From positions 1-64,000 of IMG/VR virus record IMGVR_UViG_3300035670_000045: a stretch of DNA of 64,000 nucleotides, one strand, 5' to 3'. The position numbers and the translations under genes were made by a program. Every line of letters begins with the position of its first letter. The stretch's first letter is position 1. This document shows, piece by piece, positions 35,697 to 44,348 of the stretch. Source of the DNA: a virus. The notes under the pieces are model-generated. The model did no database searches, was not told the DNA's origin, and worked only from the letters and a program-made list of their open reading frames with translations.

Positions 35697-36415
35697 TGAG
35701 CACCAAGTACCGCGACCTGCTGACACAGTACAACGAGTCCGCGACCGGCGCCGTGCACGACTTTCTTGCCGCGCGCAAGGAGGCATCTGCACGCAAGGTC
35801 ATGCAGAACTTCGCTACGGGCGTCGGGAACGCGACCATGGCGGGGGTTGGTGGGGCCATCGCCTCCGCCGCCGTCACAGGCGTGGCGATGGGGGCTCAGA
35901 AGGCCTACCAGGCGCTGACCCGGGAACGCGACATGCGCAACATGCTCGAGGCCAACGCGGAGTTGGCGGAGCACCACCAGAGCAACCCCAAGGGGTTCAA
36001 CCTGGCGTACAACTCGCTTCGCGCGATGAACCCGGAGTTCGCGGCCGACCCCGTCATCGCCGGCGCCTACATGCGGAAAGCCATGGAGAATCCCGGTGTC
36101 GCAGGCGGCATCTTCGGCGAGCTCGGGCTGCAGTCGAAGCGCACCCCCAACCGGTTCATGGACTCGATCCAGTCCAACGCGGCGTCCTCGTTCCGGATGC
36201 CCCGGGAAGAGGGACCCATGGAGGGCCGGAGGGGCCCTGTCCCGATCGACTCGAACGCCGAGCTGACACCCACGACCCTCACCGGGGAGGGGTACTCCCA
36301 CGGGAAGGGACGCGTGCACGAGGGCCGCATGAAGGTGAAGGTCCACAAAGACCCGATGGGCCCCGGCGTGGGCGGTGGCGAGCGGTGGAACACCCACAAG
36401 CCGCGAGACTGGTGA
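35696..36415 (+). CDS. Head-module protein with hydrophobic segment
   Basis: 239 residues. A helical N-terminus leads into a Gly/Ala-rich hydrophobic stretch (GVGGAIASAAVTGVAMGA, about 50-67), a possible membrane-spanning or glycine-zipper helix. The C-terminal 80 residues are Gly/Pro/basic and probably disordered. It lies immediately before the protease gene. It resembles the previous gene in layout (helical plus small-residue hydrophobic segment), which suggests related internal virion proteins. Confidence 0.7.
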   Translation: MSTKYRDLLTQYNESATGAVHDFLAARKEASARKVMQNFATGVGNATMAGVGGAIASAAVTGVAMGAQKAYQALTRERDMRNMLEANAELAEHHQSNPKGFNLAYNSLRAMNPEFAADPVIAGAYMRKAMENPGVAGGIFGELGLQSKRTPNRFMDSIQSNAASSFRMPREEGPMEGRRGPVPIDSNAELTPTTLTGEGYSHGKGRVHEGRMKVKVHKDPMGPGVGGGERWNTHKPRDW

Positions 36416-36430
36416 GAGGCTCGGGCCGCG

Positions 36431-38038
36431 ATGATCGTCAAAGAGTGCCTGTTCTCCGGTTCCACGGAGCTCGGTCCCGCGGTCCTGCCTCTATTCCAAC
36501 GAGGTACGGACGCCTTCTTCGAGAAGACGGCGTCCTTCATCGTCCCCGAGGTCGTGAACTTCATCGCAGGTGTGCGCCCGGAGAACGGGGCGATCTACAC
36601 CTTGGTGAATGCGCTCGGTGCGGGTGAGTACTTTGGCAGCAACGCCAACGCCGACTACTTCGACGAGTCTGGCCTCATCCATCGACCCGACCAGTGGGCG
36701 GGCGACCCCGCACTGGATGCGGAGGTTGGCCGAAAGTGGGGGTACGGGTTCCCCACGTTCTATGGCGCCCACGTGTTCCCTCACCACCGGAATCAGGACC
36801 CCGCCAAGTCCATTGGGGACGTGGTGTTCGCCGCTTGGAACCCTCGGATGCGGCGGGTGGAGCTCGTCACGAAGACCCACGAGGTGCGTTGCCGCGCCCA
36901 GGGTGTCACCTCGATCTGGGACAAGCTCAAGGCCCTCGAGTACGCGGACGTGTCGATGGGTGCGCGCGTACCCGGCGACCTGTGCTCCTGTCACGCAGAC
37001 TGGTCTGCGTTCGAGGCTGCCAAGAAGACGTACAACCCGCGGGTGCACGCCAACGAGGGTGTGGCCGTTGCCGAGTACCACAAGCGGTCCCCCATCCGCG
37101 GATGGGCCAAGACCCGCAAAGAGTACTGCGAGAACATGCTTCGGAAGCCCAACGCCATCCTGCCCGACGGCAAGAAGGTGTTCGTGCACAACCACTACCC
37201 GAAGTTCTTCGACATCTCGTACGTGTTCGTGGGCGCGGACCGCACCGCCAAAGCGATGATCCACATTCGCACGGTGGCTACGATCTCCACGCCCTCCGAG
37301 AGCTACAAGCTCGGGTGGGATTCCACGTTCGGTGGAGAGGAGAAGACCGCGGCCCGCAAGCACGGAGAGATCCAGAAGTCGGACATCCCAAGCCACTTCG
37401 TGCCGTCCGCGATCCGCCACACCTTCCGTGGGGAGCCCGACCTTCCCCGGGAAGTACTCCACGAGATTGCGCGTCACCCCGAGCGGCCGGCCCTTGCGAC
37501 CGTGTCAGGCTTGGGTATTGTGCTCCGTCCACGTGAGTTCCAGCGCATCACTCTCCATCGTGCAGGCAACGGTCAACTGGCCGACGCACTCGACGCCAAC
37601 GGGATGGTGTTCTCGAGAGGAGAGGCGGAGTCCCCCTGGGAGACCACTCCGGAGTTCATCCCGGAGCTTCTTCGGGTGCTTGCCCCGTTCTTGGCGCGAC
37701 GTTCCGCGTTGCACGAGCCGCTCACTTCCCGAGTCCTCATCGCGTACTCCGGAGGGGATTCCGTGCCCTACAAATCGGGTGTGGCCTCTTCCTATCTTTT
37801 CGAGCCGCTCAGTAAGATGGGCTCCAGGTACTCGGAGTACCGACAGTCCATCATGCAACAACTCCCGCACGCCCCCCACCTGCTCTCCGAAGTCGATGGC
37901 GGGCCTGTTGCGCAAAAGTTGGGGTCTGCCCCTCTCCACGAGCTGTTCTCGCCGCTGACTGTCGAGTATCTTCAGTCAGCATTCTGGGAAGAGGCACCCC
38001 TCGACCCCACCACCACTCGGGCGAAAGCCGGCGCGTAG
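36431..38038 (+). CDS. Capsid maturation (prohead) protease with C-terminal extension
   Basis: The N-terminal 200 residues match the herpes/HK97-type prohead protease pattern: a catalytic-His segment HVFPHHRNQDPAKSIGDV (about 113-130), a strand pair RRVELVTKTHEV, and a catalytic-Ser segment YADVSMGARVPGD (Ser about 176). Position before an acidic scaffold-like gene and the major capsid gene supports the call. The protein then continues about 330 residues further than usual family members, including a Cys-bearing region right after the Ser and KTAS/KTAA sites (about 36 and 302) that might be self-cleavage sites. It should cleave scaffold and head proteins during maturation. Confidence 0.8.
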   Translation: MIVKECLFSGSTELGPAVLPLFQRGTDAFFEKTASFIVPEVVNFIAGVRPENGAIYTLVNALGAGEYFGSNANADYFDESGLIHRPDQWAGDPALDAEVGRKWGYGFPTFYGAHVFPHHRNQDPAKSIGDVVFAAWNPRMRRVELVTKTHEVRCRAQGVTSIWDKLKALEYADVSMGARVPGDLCSCHADWSAFEAAKKTYNPRVHANEGVAVAEYHKRSPIRGWAKTRKEYCENMLRKPNAILPDGKKVFVHNHYPKFFDISYVFVGADRTAKAMIHIRTVATISTPSESYKLGWDSTFGGEEKTAARKHGEIQKSDIPSHFVPSAIRHTFRGEPDLPREVLHEIARHPERPALATVSGLGIVLRPREFQRITLHRAGNGQLADALDANGMVFSRGEAESPWETTPEFIPELLRVLAPFLARRSALHEPLTSRVLIAYSGGDSVPYKSGVASSYLFEPLSKMGSRYSEYRQSIMQQLPHAPHLLSEVDGGPVAQKLGSAPLHELFSPLTVEYLQSAFWEEAPLDPTTTRAKAGA

Positions 38039-38089
38039 GAGAGGGACACCTCCCCGAAGACCGCGCGGAAACTTGAAAGAAGAAAAACC

Positions 38090-38755
38090 ATGTCCCTCTC
38101 CGATCTCTTCGCTGCGTACGCCACCGAAACCCAGGACGAGGCCGCGCTCGAGAAGCAGGCCCAAGAAGAGCTCTACGTGAAGATCGCGTCGGAGTACTGC
38201 GCCGCCAACGGCGTCGACTTCGACAACCTCTCGCAGGAGCAACACAGCATGCTCTGGGACGCCATCTTCACCTCCGAGAAGTCCGCCGAGGAAGAGGAGA
38301 AGAAGGACGACGACAAGAAGGAAGAGTCGAAGTCCGAGAAGAAGGACGACGACGAGGAGAAGGCGAAGGAGGAGTTCGCCAAGGAGAAGCAGGCGGCCGA
38401 CTCGTACGCCATGTCGGAGGCCCTCGGCCGTTCGATGGCCCGCGCCTTCGACGAGGAGCTCCAGAAGATCGCTTCGGAGCGTGCGCAGGAGGAGGCCAAG
38501 AAGGAGGCCTCGGCTCGCCAGTCGACGCTTCGCCGCGTCGAGGCCCCGATCTCGGCGATCGACAAGGTCGCGGCCCAGGCGGCGGTCAAGATCGCGTACG
38601 ACCAGGGCGGGTACGACCCGGAGGACACCGAGCGTCGCCTCGTCGCGCTCCTGACCCTCGGCGCGCCGGAGACGGCGAAGCTCGCCTCGGGCACCTACGA
38701 GGAGCGCGTCCAGGCGCGCGCGCTCGAGCTCCTCGTGGCGGCCGGCTACCGCTGA
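38090..38755 (+). CDS. Scaffold-like capsid assembly protein
   Basis: 221 residues. The centre (about 65-105) is almost purely Glu, Lys and Asp, the type of charged helical rod typical of phage scaffolds. Nine K-x-A sites (KQAQ, KIAS, KSAE, KQAA, KIAS, KEAS, KVAA, KIAY, KLAS) are spread along it, more than in any other protein of this length in the window. Gene order protease, scaffold, decoration, major capsid fits. A strong terminator follows. Function inferred from composition and position. Confidence 0.75.
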   Translation: MSLSDLFAAYATETQDEAALEKQAQEELYVKIASEYCAANGVDFDNLSQEQHSMLWDAIFTSEKSAEEEEKKDDDKKEESKSEKKDDDEEKAKEEFAKEKQAADSYAMSEALGRSMARAFDEELQKIASERAQEEAKKEASARQSTLRRVEAPISAIDKVAAQAAVKIAYDQGGYDPEDTERRLVALLTLGAPETAKLASGTYEERVQARALELLVAAGYR

Positions 38756-38765
38756 CCCACCCGGA

Positions 38766-38790
38766 GGGGGCCTTCGGGCCCCCTTTCCCT
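38766..38790 (+). terminator. Intrinsic terminator after scaffold gene
   Basis: A 7-bp GC stem (GGGGGCC/GGCCCCC) closed by a TTCG tetraloop, followed by TTTCCCT, starting 11 bases after the scaffold stop. It ends the protease-scaffold transcript or lowers read-through into the next gene. Confidence 0.8.
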
Positions 38791-38843
38791 CCCTCTCCAT
38801 CCCAGTTTCTTTCGGCGGGGTTCCGCCACCATCCTCCGAGGCC

Positions 38844-40262
38844 ATGATGAACTACCAAGCCCGCCGTTTGACCCAGGACCTCGTCGCCGCGGCCCTCGAG
38901 TCGTCCGCTCACCACGAGAAGCTCGCCGCGGAGTCCCGACGTCTGGCGGGGACCGAGAAAGTGGCGTCGGAGTCGCAGCCGATGGACGACTCGTACTCGA
39001 CCGAGCTCGTCGAAAAGCTCGCCTCCGCCGTGGAAGAGATCCTCCCCGAGGTCGAGCTCAAAGAAGCCGGAGCCCTCGAGAGCATCGGTGACACGGTGGC
39101 CCGCGGCGCGACGCGCGCGGCCGACTTCGCCTCGAAGCACAACACCGGTGCGGGCGCGGCCATCGCGCGGAACCTTCAGAAGGTGCAGGGCGTCGACAAC
39201 CGTACCCTCGGCAAAGCGGCGCTCGGCGTTGCCGGTGTCGGAGCTGCGGGCGTGGGTGCCGGTATGGCCGCCCACAAGGCGATGGGCAGCAACGAGAAGA
39301 AGGCCGCGGAAGACGACGCCAAGGTGGCTGGCCTGGCGGACAAGCTCAAGGGCGTCGCCGACAAGGTGCGTGGCGCGGCTGGCAAGGCTGGCGACAAGGC
39401 AAAAGAGGTTGCCGGCAAGGCCAAGGACAAAGCCGTGAAGGCGAAGGATACGGCGAAGGAGGTCGTGAACACCGCGTTGGATGGGCCGGATGCTAGCTGG
39501 CTCCGTCGCAAGGGTTTCCCCGCACGCGGGGATGCTTCCGCGACTGGCCATCGGCACGGCCTTGTGACTGGCCTCGGTGTTGGGTTTGGGTCCAGTGCCG
39601 CGGCTGCGAACGTCGCCAAAAAGTCCAAAAAGTCCAAGAAGGAAGCCAGCGTCGATCCCGAGAAGCTCGCTGGCGCGGTCGAGAAGATCAAGTCGGGCCT
39701 CAAGCGTGGCAAGGAGCTCCTCTCCGGATCGAAGCTCGACGCGCTGAAGGACAAGGCGTCCAAGATCCAGGACCCGGTGCGAAAGATCGAACACGAGGTG
39801 ACTCGCCTTTCGCCGGAGCACAAGAAGGTCGTCGGTGCGCGCGCGGCGGCTGGCGTCGGTGCGGCAGCCACGACGGCGGGTGCGGGGCTCGCGGCTCACA
39901 AGGCCATGAGCAACTCGAAGGAAGCGGGGCTCGCCACCTTCCTCTCCAGCAAGCGCGCGTCGCTCGTGGAGATGGCGGAGGGCAAGTCCTTCCAGCAGTC
40001 GCCTCCGAGCAGCAACCCGCAGCCCACGGTGACGGATGTCGACCAGAAGCCGACGAACGCTTCGGGCAACCACCTCCCGACCAACGAGAGTGCGGTGCAG
40101 TTCTCGAACCGCAAGACTCTTCCCGAACGACGTGCGTCGATGCGAAACTACTTCTCGCAGCCGATGAACGACCAACACGACGTCCCCGAGTTCTCGCACA
40201 AGACGGCGTCCGCGTCGGACGAGGCTCGCGCGCTTCTCAGCCAACTCGCGGAAGGTAAGTGA
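38844..40262 (+). CDS. Ala/Lys-rich internal virion protein candidate
   Basis: 472 residues, very rich in Ala, Lys and Gly. Two similar hydrophobic segments occur: TLGKAALGVAGVGAAGVGAG with AAHKAM near 125-150, and VVGARAAAGVGAAATTAGAG with AAHKAM near 340-365, an internal duplication. Between them, residues 160-210 form Lys/Ala repeats (KLKGVADKVRGAAGKAGDKA) like amphipathic LEA or apolipoprotein helices. K-x-A sites are abundant, including KTAS near the end. It could be packaged with DNA and processed by the maturation protease. Not recognised as a family. Confidence 0.7.
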   Translation: MMNYQARRLTQDLVAAALESSAHHEKLAAESRRLAGTEKVASESQPMDDSYSTELVEKLASAVEEILPEVELKEAGALESIGDTVARGATRAADFASKHNTGAGAAIARNLQKVQGVDNRTLGKAALGVAGVGAAGVGAGMAAHKAMGSNEKKAAEDDAKVAGLADKLKGVADKVRGAAGKAGDKAKEVAGKAKDKAVKAKDTAKEVVNTALDGPDASWLRRKGFPARGDASATGHRHGLVTGLGVGFGSSAAAANVAKKSKKSKKEASVDPEKLAGAVEKIKSGLKRGKELLSGSKLDALKDKASKIQDPVRKIEHEVTRLSPEHKKVVGARAAAGVGAAATTAGAGLAAHKAMSNSKEAGLATFLSSKRASLVEMAEGKSFQQSPPSSNPQPTVTDVDQKPTNASGNHLPTNESAVQFSNRKTLPERRASMRNYFSQPMNDQHDVPEFSHKTASASDEARALLSQLAEGK

Positions 40263-40264
40263 TC

Positions 40265-40624
40265 ATGCCCACGAAAATCAGCCAGGCTGCCGTCCAGGCC
40301 ACGCTGCGGGAAGTCCCCGTGGCCCTTCGCAAGGTCGCGTCCGAACGCGACTTCTGGAAGGAGAAGGCGCTGGCCATGATGGCGGAAGACGAGGTCCAGA
40401 AGGTGGCCTCGGAGATCCGTGACCGCGGGCTCGACAGCGGGCGTGACCCGGACGAGCTCTTGGAGGACCTCCGCAAGGCGGCCTCCCAGAACAAGCTCGC
40501 GACGATCCGAGAGGGTCTGTCGTGGGTGGGCCCGAACATGGGCGAGAAGATCGCGTCCCTGGGTGACCGCCCCGGGAAGGGAACGACCACGATGGAGCGA
40601 CTCGAAGCGGCCATCTTGGAGTGA
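40265..40624 (+). CDS. Hypothetical helical protein of head module
   Basis: 119 residues from ATG 40265 (a GTG at 40259 overlaps the previous stop and is an alternative). GGAAGG lies upstream. It contains four K-x-A-S motifs in 119 residues (KVAS twice, KAAS, KIAS), the highest density of the exact tetrapeptide in the window. Helical and charged. It lies between the Ala/Lys-rich protein and the decoration candidate. Possibly a small internal or assembly protein. Confidence 0.68.
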   Translation: MPTKISQAAVQATLREVPVALRKVASERDFWKEKALAMMAEDEVQKVASEIRDRGLDSGRDPDELLEDLRKAASQNKLATIREGLSWVGPNMGEKIASLGDRPGKGTTTMERLEAAILE

Positions 40625-40683
40625 TGCAGCACCTGTAGGCGTAGCGTCGCTCCGCCGATTCAAAATCTCGAAGGAGTTTCTCA

Positions 40684-41193
40684 ATGTCCACCACCGCTCA
40701 GCGCCCGAACTTCGACATCAAGTCGGACCTCTTCATGGTTCAGACCCGCGACTACCCCCTCGCGGACACCACCCTTCTCGACCCGCGCCTTTCGACGTGC
40801 CTCGTCGACGGGGAGTGGGTGCGGCTCACCGACGCGCGACTTCTCGTCCGCGCCACCAACGTCGCGTCGGCGGGTGACCCGGCGACGGTGAAGTCGTTCC
40901 CGCTCTGGAACGAGCCCGGGCGTTCGGACACGCAGGCGATTCGCAAGATGACGGGCATCCGCTTCGGCTCGTGGGAGGCGGACACCCGCATCTTCGACGC
41001 GGCGGCGGTCGTCGGTGGTGGTGCGGCCATCACGGAGATGGACCAGCCCCTCAAGGTCGCGACCATCACCCTCGGTGGACGCAACTACTCGGGTCTCGTC
41101 GGCGCTGGCGCGTCGGACATCATCGTCGCCCGCGTCAGCAAGCTCCCGGCGAACAACGGGGGCCGTCTCGGAATCGTGGCCGTCGCACCCTGA
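40684..41193 (+). CDS. Putative capsid decoration protein
   Basis: 169 residues, beta-rich, with a well-placed AAGGAG ribosome-binding site. Located directly before the major capsid gene, the usual site of decoration or head-stabilisation genes, and with a similar strong translation signal, implying high expression. The sequence shows no K-x-A-S motif. Function inferred from position, size and expression signal; no family signature recognised. Confidence 0.6.
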   Translation: MSTTAQRPNFDIKSDLFMVQTRDYPLADTTLLDPRLSTCLVDGEWVRLTDARLLVRATNVASAGDPATVKSFPLWNEPGRSDTQAIRKMTGIRFGSWEADTRIFDAAAVVGGGAAITEMDQPLKVATITLGGRNYSGLVGAGASDIIVARVSKLPANNGGRLGIVAVAP

Positions 41194-41240
41194 TCGGTTC
41201 GCGGCGTCGTAGCAAATCGATCAGCAAGGAGAATCCAATC

Positions 41241-42371
41241 ATGACTGCCATCCCCGTCACTTCCCTCAACCAGGCCTTCATCCAGAAGGTCGCGACCCAA
41301 GAGGGACGCGAGAAGATCGCCGCCACGACGGACGACTTCATCCGCGACCGTCTCCGCGAAAGCGCGTTCGTCCGCCAGATCCTCGACGTCGAGGACGTCA
41401 AGCCGGGCGATCCCGGGGTGCAGGTCAGCCTCACCCAGGACACGATCTACAAGGTCGTGGAGGTCGAGCCCCGGACCCGCGCGCTCGCGATGAGCTTCCG
41501 CGGTCAGCCGGAGATCAACTACATCTCGGCGCCCCGTCTCGCCGTCGGCTTCTTCAAGATCTCTTCGGAGAACATCCAGAAGAGCGAGGAGGAGCTCATG
41601 GCCTACCGGTACCCGATCACCAAGATCTTCGAGGACCAGAGCCTCAAGGATCTCCAGGACATCGAGGACCGTGAGTTCTGCATCCACCAGGAAGCGGCCG
41701 TCCAGGCCTACCAGGCGGAAGCGAACGGCGGGTCGGTCGTCGCGCTCACCTCCACGGCGGTCCGCGCGAACTCGGTGGTCCAGTACTCCGTCTTCAAGTC
41801 GGACATGGCCCTCGCCCAGACGGTCGACAACGCGGTCGCGATGCCCATCCAGCGCCAGGACATCCCGAAGCTGAAGCGCGCGATCCTCAGCCGCCGCCTC
41901 TCGTACGAGTGCATGCTCATCACGGAGTCGGACCTCACGTCGACCGACACCTGGACCATCCAGGACCTCGGCCTCCAGCTCACCTCGGACACCGCGATCG
42001 AGGGCTGGAAGCAGAACAAGCTCCTCGGCGTCCGCCTCGTCCGCACCATCAAGACGGACATCCTGCGCAACGGCAACGTGTACCTGTACACGGCGCCGAA
42101 GTTCTTCGGGAAGATGTTCATCCTGAACCAGCCCAAGTTCTGGATCGACAAGAAGTACAACATCATCTCGTTCCAGGTCTGGGAGAACATCGGCATGGTG
42201 CTCGCGAACATCGCCAGCATCGTGAAGCTCGAGACGTACTCGGGCGACGCCACGACGGTGAACACCAACGGCATCCTCGCCAGCGTCACGCCGGTGCCCG
42301 AGGCGTCCATCGGCGCGCTCAACAACCGGGTCGCGCAGGGGCTCAACTTCCCCTCGATCCAGCTGTACTGA
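41241..42371 (+). CDS. Major capsid protein
   Basis: 376 residues starting at ATG 41241 behind AAGGAG. It lies between the decoration candidate and a strong terminator, right after protease and scaffold. The architecture fits a major capsid protein: an N-terminal arm with KVAT and KIAA sites (about 16 and 25), a helical spine domain, and a C-terminal beta-rich domain (FFGKMFILNQPKFWIDKKYNIISFQVWENIGMV region). Composition and codon use are strongly biased to C-ending codons, as expected for the most abundant virion protein. Called from context and layout; no named family motif. Confidence 0.8.
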   Translation: MTAIPVTSLNQAFIQKVATQEGREKIAATTDDFIRDRLRESAFVRQILDVEDVKPGDPGVQVSLTQDTIYKVVEVEPRTRALAMSFRGQPEINYISAPRLAVGFFKISSENIQKSEEELMAYRYPITKIFEDQSLKDLQDIEDREFCIHQEAAVQAYQAEANGGSVVALTSTAVRANSVVQYSVFKSDMALAQTVDNAVAMPIQRQDIPKLKRAILSRRLSYECMLITESDLTSTDTWTIQDLGLQLTSDTAIEGWKQNKLLGVRLVRTIKTDILRNGNVYLYTAPKFFGKMFILNQPKFWIDKKYNIISFQVWENIGMVLANIASIVKLETYSGDATTVNTNGILASVTPVPEASIGALNNRVAQGLNFPSIQLY

Positions 42372-42396
42372 CCCGCCCTTCGGGTCCAACGCACGG

Positions 42397-42432
42397 CGGG
42401 CGAGCTACTTCGGTAGTTCGCCCGTTCGTTTT
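42397..42432 (+). terminator. Intrinsic terminator after major capsid gene
   Basis: A 12-bp stem (CGGGCGAGCTAC paired with GTAGTTCGCCCG, one G-T wobble) with a TTCG loop, followed by TTCGTTTTC. It starts 25 bases after the capsid stop. The same TTCG tetraloop closes the terminator after the scaffold gene. Confidence 0.88.
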
Positions 42433-42450
42433 CTCCCACCCATTTCCTGG

Positions 42451-42462
42451 TAGAGTACCCAC
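42451..42462 (+). promoter_or_regulatory. TANNNT box six bases before a leaderless start
   Basis: TAGAGT at 42451-42456, then six bases, then ATG 42463. TGG directly before the box could act as an extended -10. There is no ribosome-binding site between box and ATG. The site follows the capsid terminator, so it restarts transcription for the connector and tail genes. Confidence 0.6.
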
Positions 42463-43110
42463 ATGACCGACGAGCTCACGACCCAAGAGTCCCCCGCAGT
42501 TCAACCCGACCCGCTCGACCAAGCGACGGTGACCGTCGAGAACGTGTCCCACCTCCCCTACGGAGGCCGCACGCGGGAGACCAACTTCCACTTCCCGCCG
42601 ACGCAGGTGCGCTGCGTCCCTGGGCGATCGGTCGCCGTCCCGTTCTCGGCGTTCCGCACCCATCATGCCCTCTTCGCCAACTTGGTGCGGGAGGGCTACG
42701 TGCGCCTCTCGGGGAGCTCGGACGTCCTGACCGCGGTCCAAGGGCTGCTCGCGCAGGACAACGCCGAGGCGGCGGTTCCCGTGGTGGTGGACCCGCCCGA
42801 GCCCAACTTCCCGATGGATTCCGCTGCACGGGACATGACCCCCACCTGGGACAAGGCGACGCTGCAGGACCCCGCGCAGCCCGAGCCTCCTGCGGACTTC
42901 ACCATGCCCGTGGCGCCGCCCCCGGCTTCGCATGACGCGGAAGACACCGCGGCGGAGGACACTGCGCCCGAGACGCCTCCTGCGCCTCCGGCAACGGAAG
43001 GTGACGACGAGTCGTTGGTCGGGATGTTCCCGGACAAGGGCGTGGACGCCGCCCCGGCGGAGGACACTGCGCCCGAGACGCCCCTGGCGAAGAAGAAGGG
43101 CAAGAAATGA
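42463..43110 (+). CDS. Virion protein with Pro/Ala-rich tail, unknown
   Basis: 215 residues. A folded N-terminal domain of about 100 residues (VENVSHLPYGG, FHFPPTQVRCVPGRSVAVPF) is followed by a long Pro/Ala/Glu tail with a repeated AEDTAPETP unit, which comes from a 27-base direct repeat. It ends KKKGKK. Start is leaderless-type. First gene after the capsid terminator; head-tail connector or decoration role possible. Not recognised. Confidence 0.68.
   Translation: MTDELTTQESPAVQPDPLDQATVTVENVSHLPYGGRTRETNFHFPPTQVRCVPGRSVAVPFSAFRTHHALFANLVREGYVRLSGSSDVLTAVQGLLAQDNAEAAVPVVVDPPEPNFPMDSAARDMTPTWDKATLQDPAQPEPPADFTMPVAPPPASHDAEDTAAEDTAPETPPAPPATEGDDESLVGMFPDKGVDAAPAEDTAPETPLAKKKGKK
42951..43082 (+). 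repeat. Two 27-base direct repeats inside a gene
   Basis: Identical 27-base copies at 42951-42977 and 43056-43082 both encode the AEDTAPETP unit in frame. They are 78 bases apart and allow expansion or loss by slippage or recombination of the disordered tail of this protein. Confidence 0.8.
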
Positions 43111-43355
43111 GCAAGCAGATCCGACTTTTCTGCCTCACGGACGTGGCAAGCCCCACGTCGACGGAGCGCGGGTTTGTCGGGATTCCCGTGACGGTCGGGC
43201 GCTACATCCTGGCGCCCGGCCAAGAGCTGGTGGTCCCGGACGACGAGCTCCTTCAGCGGCAACTACCTGACCTCGTGGCGGCGGATGCCGTGGCGGTCGG
43301 GAGCCAGCCGGCCTGGTATCGTGTGGCGAAGGAACGCAAGAAGGCGAAGGGCTGA
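43107..43355 (+). CDS. Small hypothetical protein of the connector region
   Basis: 82 residues, beta-rich N-terminal part (RLFCLTDVASP, GFVGIPVTVGRYILAPGQELVVPDD) with a basic C-terminus (KERKKAKG). Its ATG overlaps the upstream stop (ATGA). The first gene of this set and this one both have a valine/proline-rich strand pattern; a small structural partner is likely. Not recognised. Confidence 0.7.
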   Translation: MSKQIRLFCLTDVASPTSTERGFVGIPVTVGRYILAPGQELVVPDDELLQRQLPDLVAADAVAVGSQPAWYRVAKERKKAKG

Positions 43356-43357
43356 CC

Positions 43358-43867
43358 ATGGCGGACGGGCTCGAGGGTATTCCCGGCATCACCCCCACCA
43401 CACGGGCGTTCGTTGCATTGGTACGGGAGTTCACTCGGGACTACCCCGAGCTCAACCGCCTGGTCGCCGGCACGGAGTCCAGCAACCGACAGATTCTGTG
43501 GGCGATCTTGGACGCCCTGTCCGACTTCAACGGAACCCCTCCCCTCATCCGGAAGGTGTCCCTCGAGGACCTGCTGGCACAGGGGCACCAGTACCTTCTG
43601 CTGCGAATGGTCACGTGCTCGCTGATCGAAAGTGTCGGGCTACTCCAGACCCGAAACCACATCGACTACAGCAACGGCGGATTCTCCGTGGGGGTCAACA
43701 ACAAGACGCCCATGCTCCAGAGCTGGCTGCAGCTCTTTCGTCAGATCACCGAGCAGCGAAAGGTCGCTGTGAAAGTGTCCATGAACATCAGCCAGCTTCT
43801 CGACGCCTCTCACGCGGGCGTGTACACCGAGCTCTGGGCTGTGAACCAAAGCTACTTCCTCTTCTGA
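43358..43867 (+). CDS. Hypothetical 169-residue protein, possible head-tail adaptor
   Basis: Helical N-terminal half (FVALVREFTRDYPELNRLV, ILWAILDALSDFNGTPP) and a beta-like centre (HIDYSNGGFSVGVNNK). Begins 2 bases after the preceding stop. Small helical proteins after the capsid gene in myoviruses are often head-completion adaptors; that is a positional inference. Confidence 0.65.
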   Translation: MADGLEGIPGITPTTRAFVALVREFTRDYPELNRLVAGTESSNRQILWAILDALSDFNGTPPLIRKVSLEDLLAQGHQYLLLRMVTCSLIESVGLLQTRNHIDYSNGGFSVGVNNKTPMLQSWLQLFRQITEQRKVAVKVSMNISQLLDASHAGVYTELWAVNQSYFLF

Positions 43868-43877
43868 GGGCCACACC

Positions 43878-44348
43878 ATGCCGAAGATCTCCATCAAGAA
43901 GTTTGCCGCCCAAGAGGACGCCGAGACGTTCCTGAACGGCGGCGTGGTCATCGCGTGCCCCTCGTTGGGCGCGCTCGTGTACGGGCTCGTCGGGAAGACG
44001 CTCATCTTCACCCAACCCTCGAGTGTGACCGTGACCTTCACCAGCTCCGAGCCCAACGGCGCGATGACCATGAAGCAGATCTTGGAGCAGATCGCGGCAG
44101 CCATCCCGGCACTGGCGCTGTCCATGCGGGGGGCCAATATCCACCTCGTCGAGAAGAACCCGACCAACGGGGTCACCGTGTCCCACACGTCGACCGCTGC
44201 GGCGTTCTTCGGGCTCAGCACCGCTACGGCTGCGGACGGTACGATCTTTCCGCCGGCGACTGCCACCCCCTCCGCCCCGTGCCTGCTCCAAATCCTGGGC
44301 GACGGTAGCGGTGCGGTTCAATGCGTGATCTACGAGGTGACCCCGTGA
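43878..44348 (+). CDS. Hypothetical 156-residue virion protein
   Basis: Beta-rich, with Thr/Ser/Ala-dense strands (FTQPSSVTVTFTSSEP, GVTVSHTSTAAAFFGLS). It does not match a family I recognise. Its stop overlaps a GTG start of the long ferritin-like protein gene (GTGA), so both are probably co-translated. Confidence 0.7.
   Translation: MPKISIKKFAAQEDAETFLNGGVVIACPSLGALVYGLVGKTLIFTQPSSVTVTFTSSEPNGAMTMKQILEQIAAAIPALALSMRGANIHLVEKNPTNGVTVSHTSTAAAFFGLSTATAADGTIFPPATATPSAPCLLQILGDGSGAVQCVIYEVTP

Noticed and set aside
38586-40244. 552-residue minus-strand frame
   Set aside because: Antisense to the Ala/Lys-rich gene; Leu/Arg/Val/His shadow of its codons.
40971-41240. Upstream extension of the major capsid frame
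   Set aside because: The stretch is a His/Arg/Gly-rich shadow of the decoration gene; AAGGAG precedes ATG 41241.
42951-43082. CRISPR-like repeat
   Set aside because: Only two copies, in frame within a gene, with a coding spacer.
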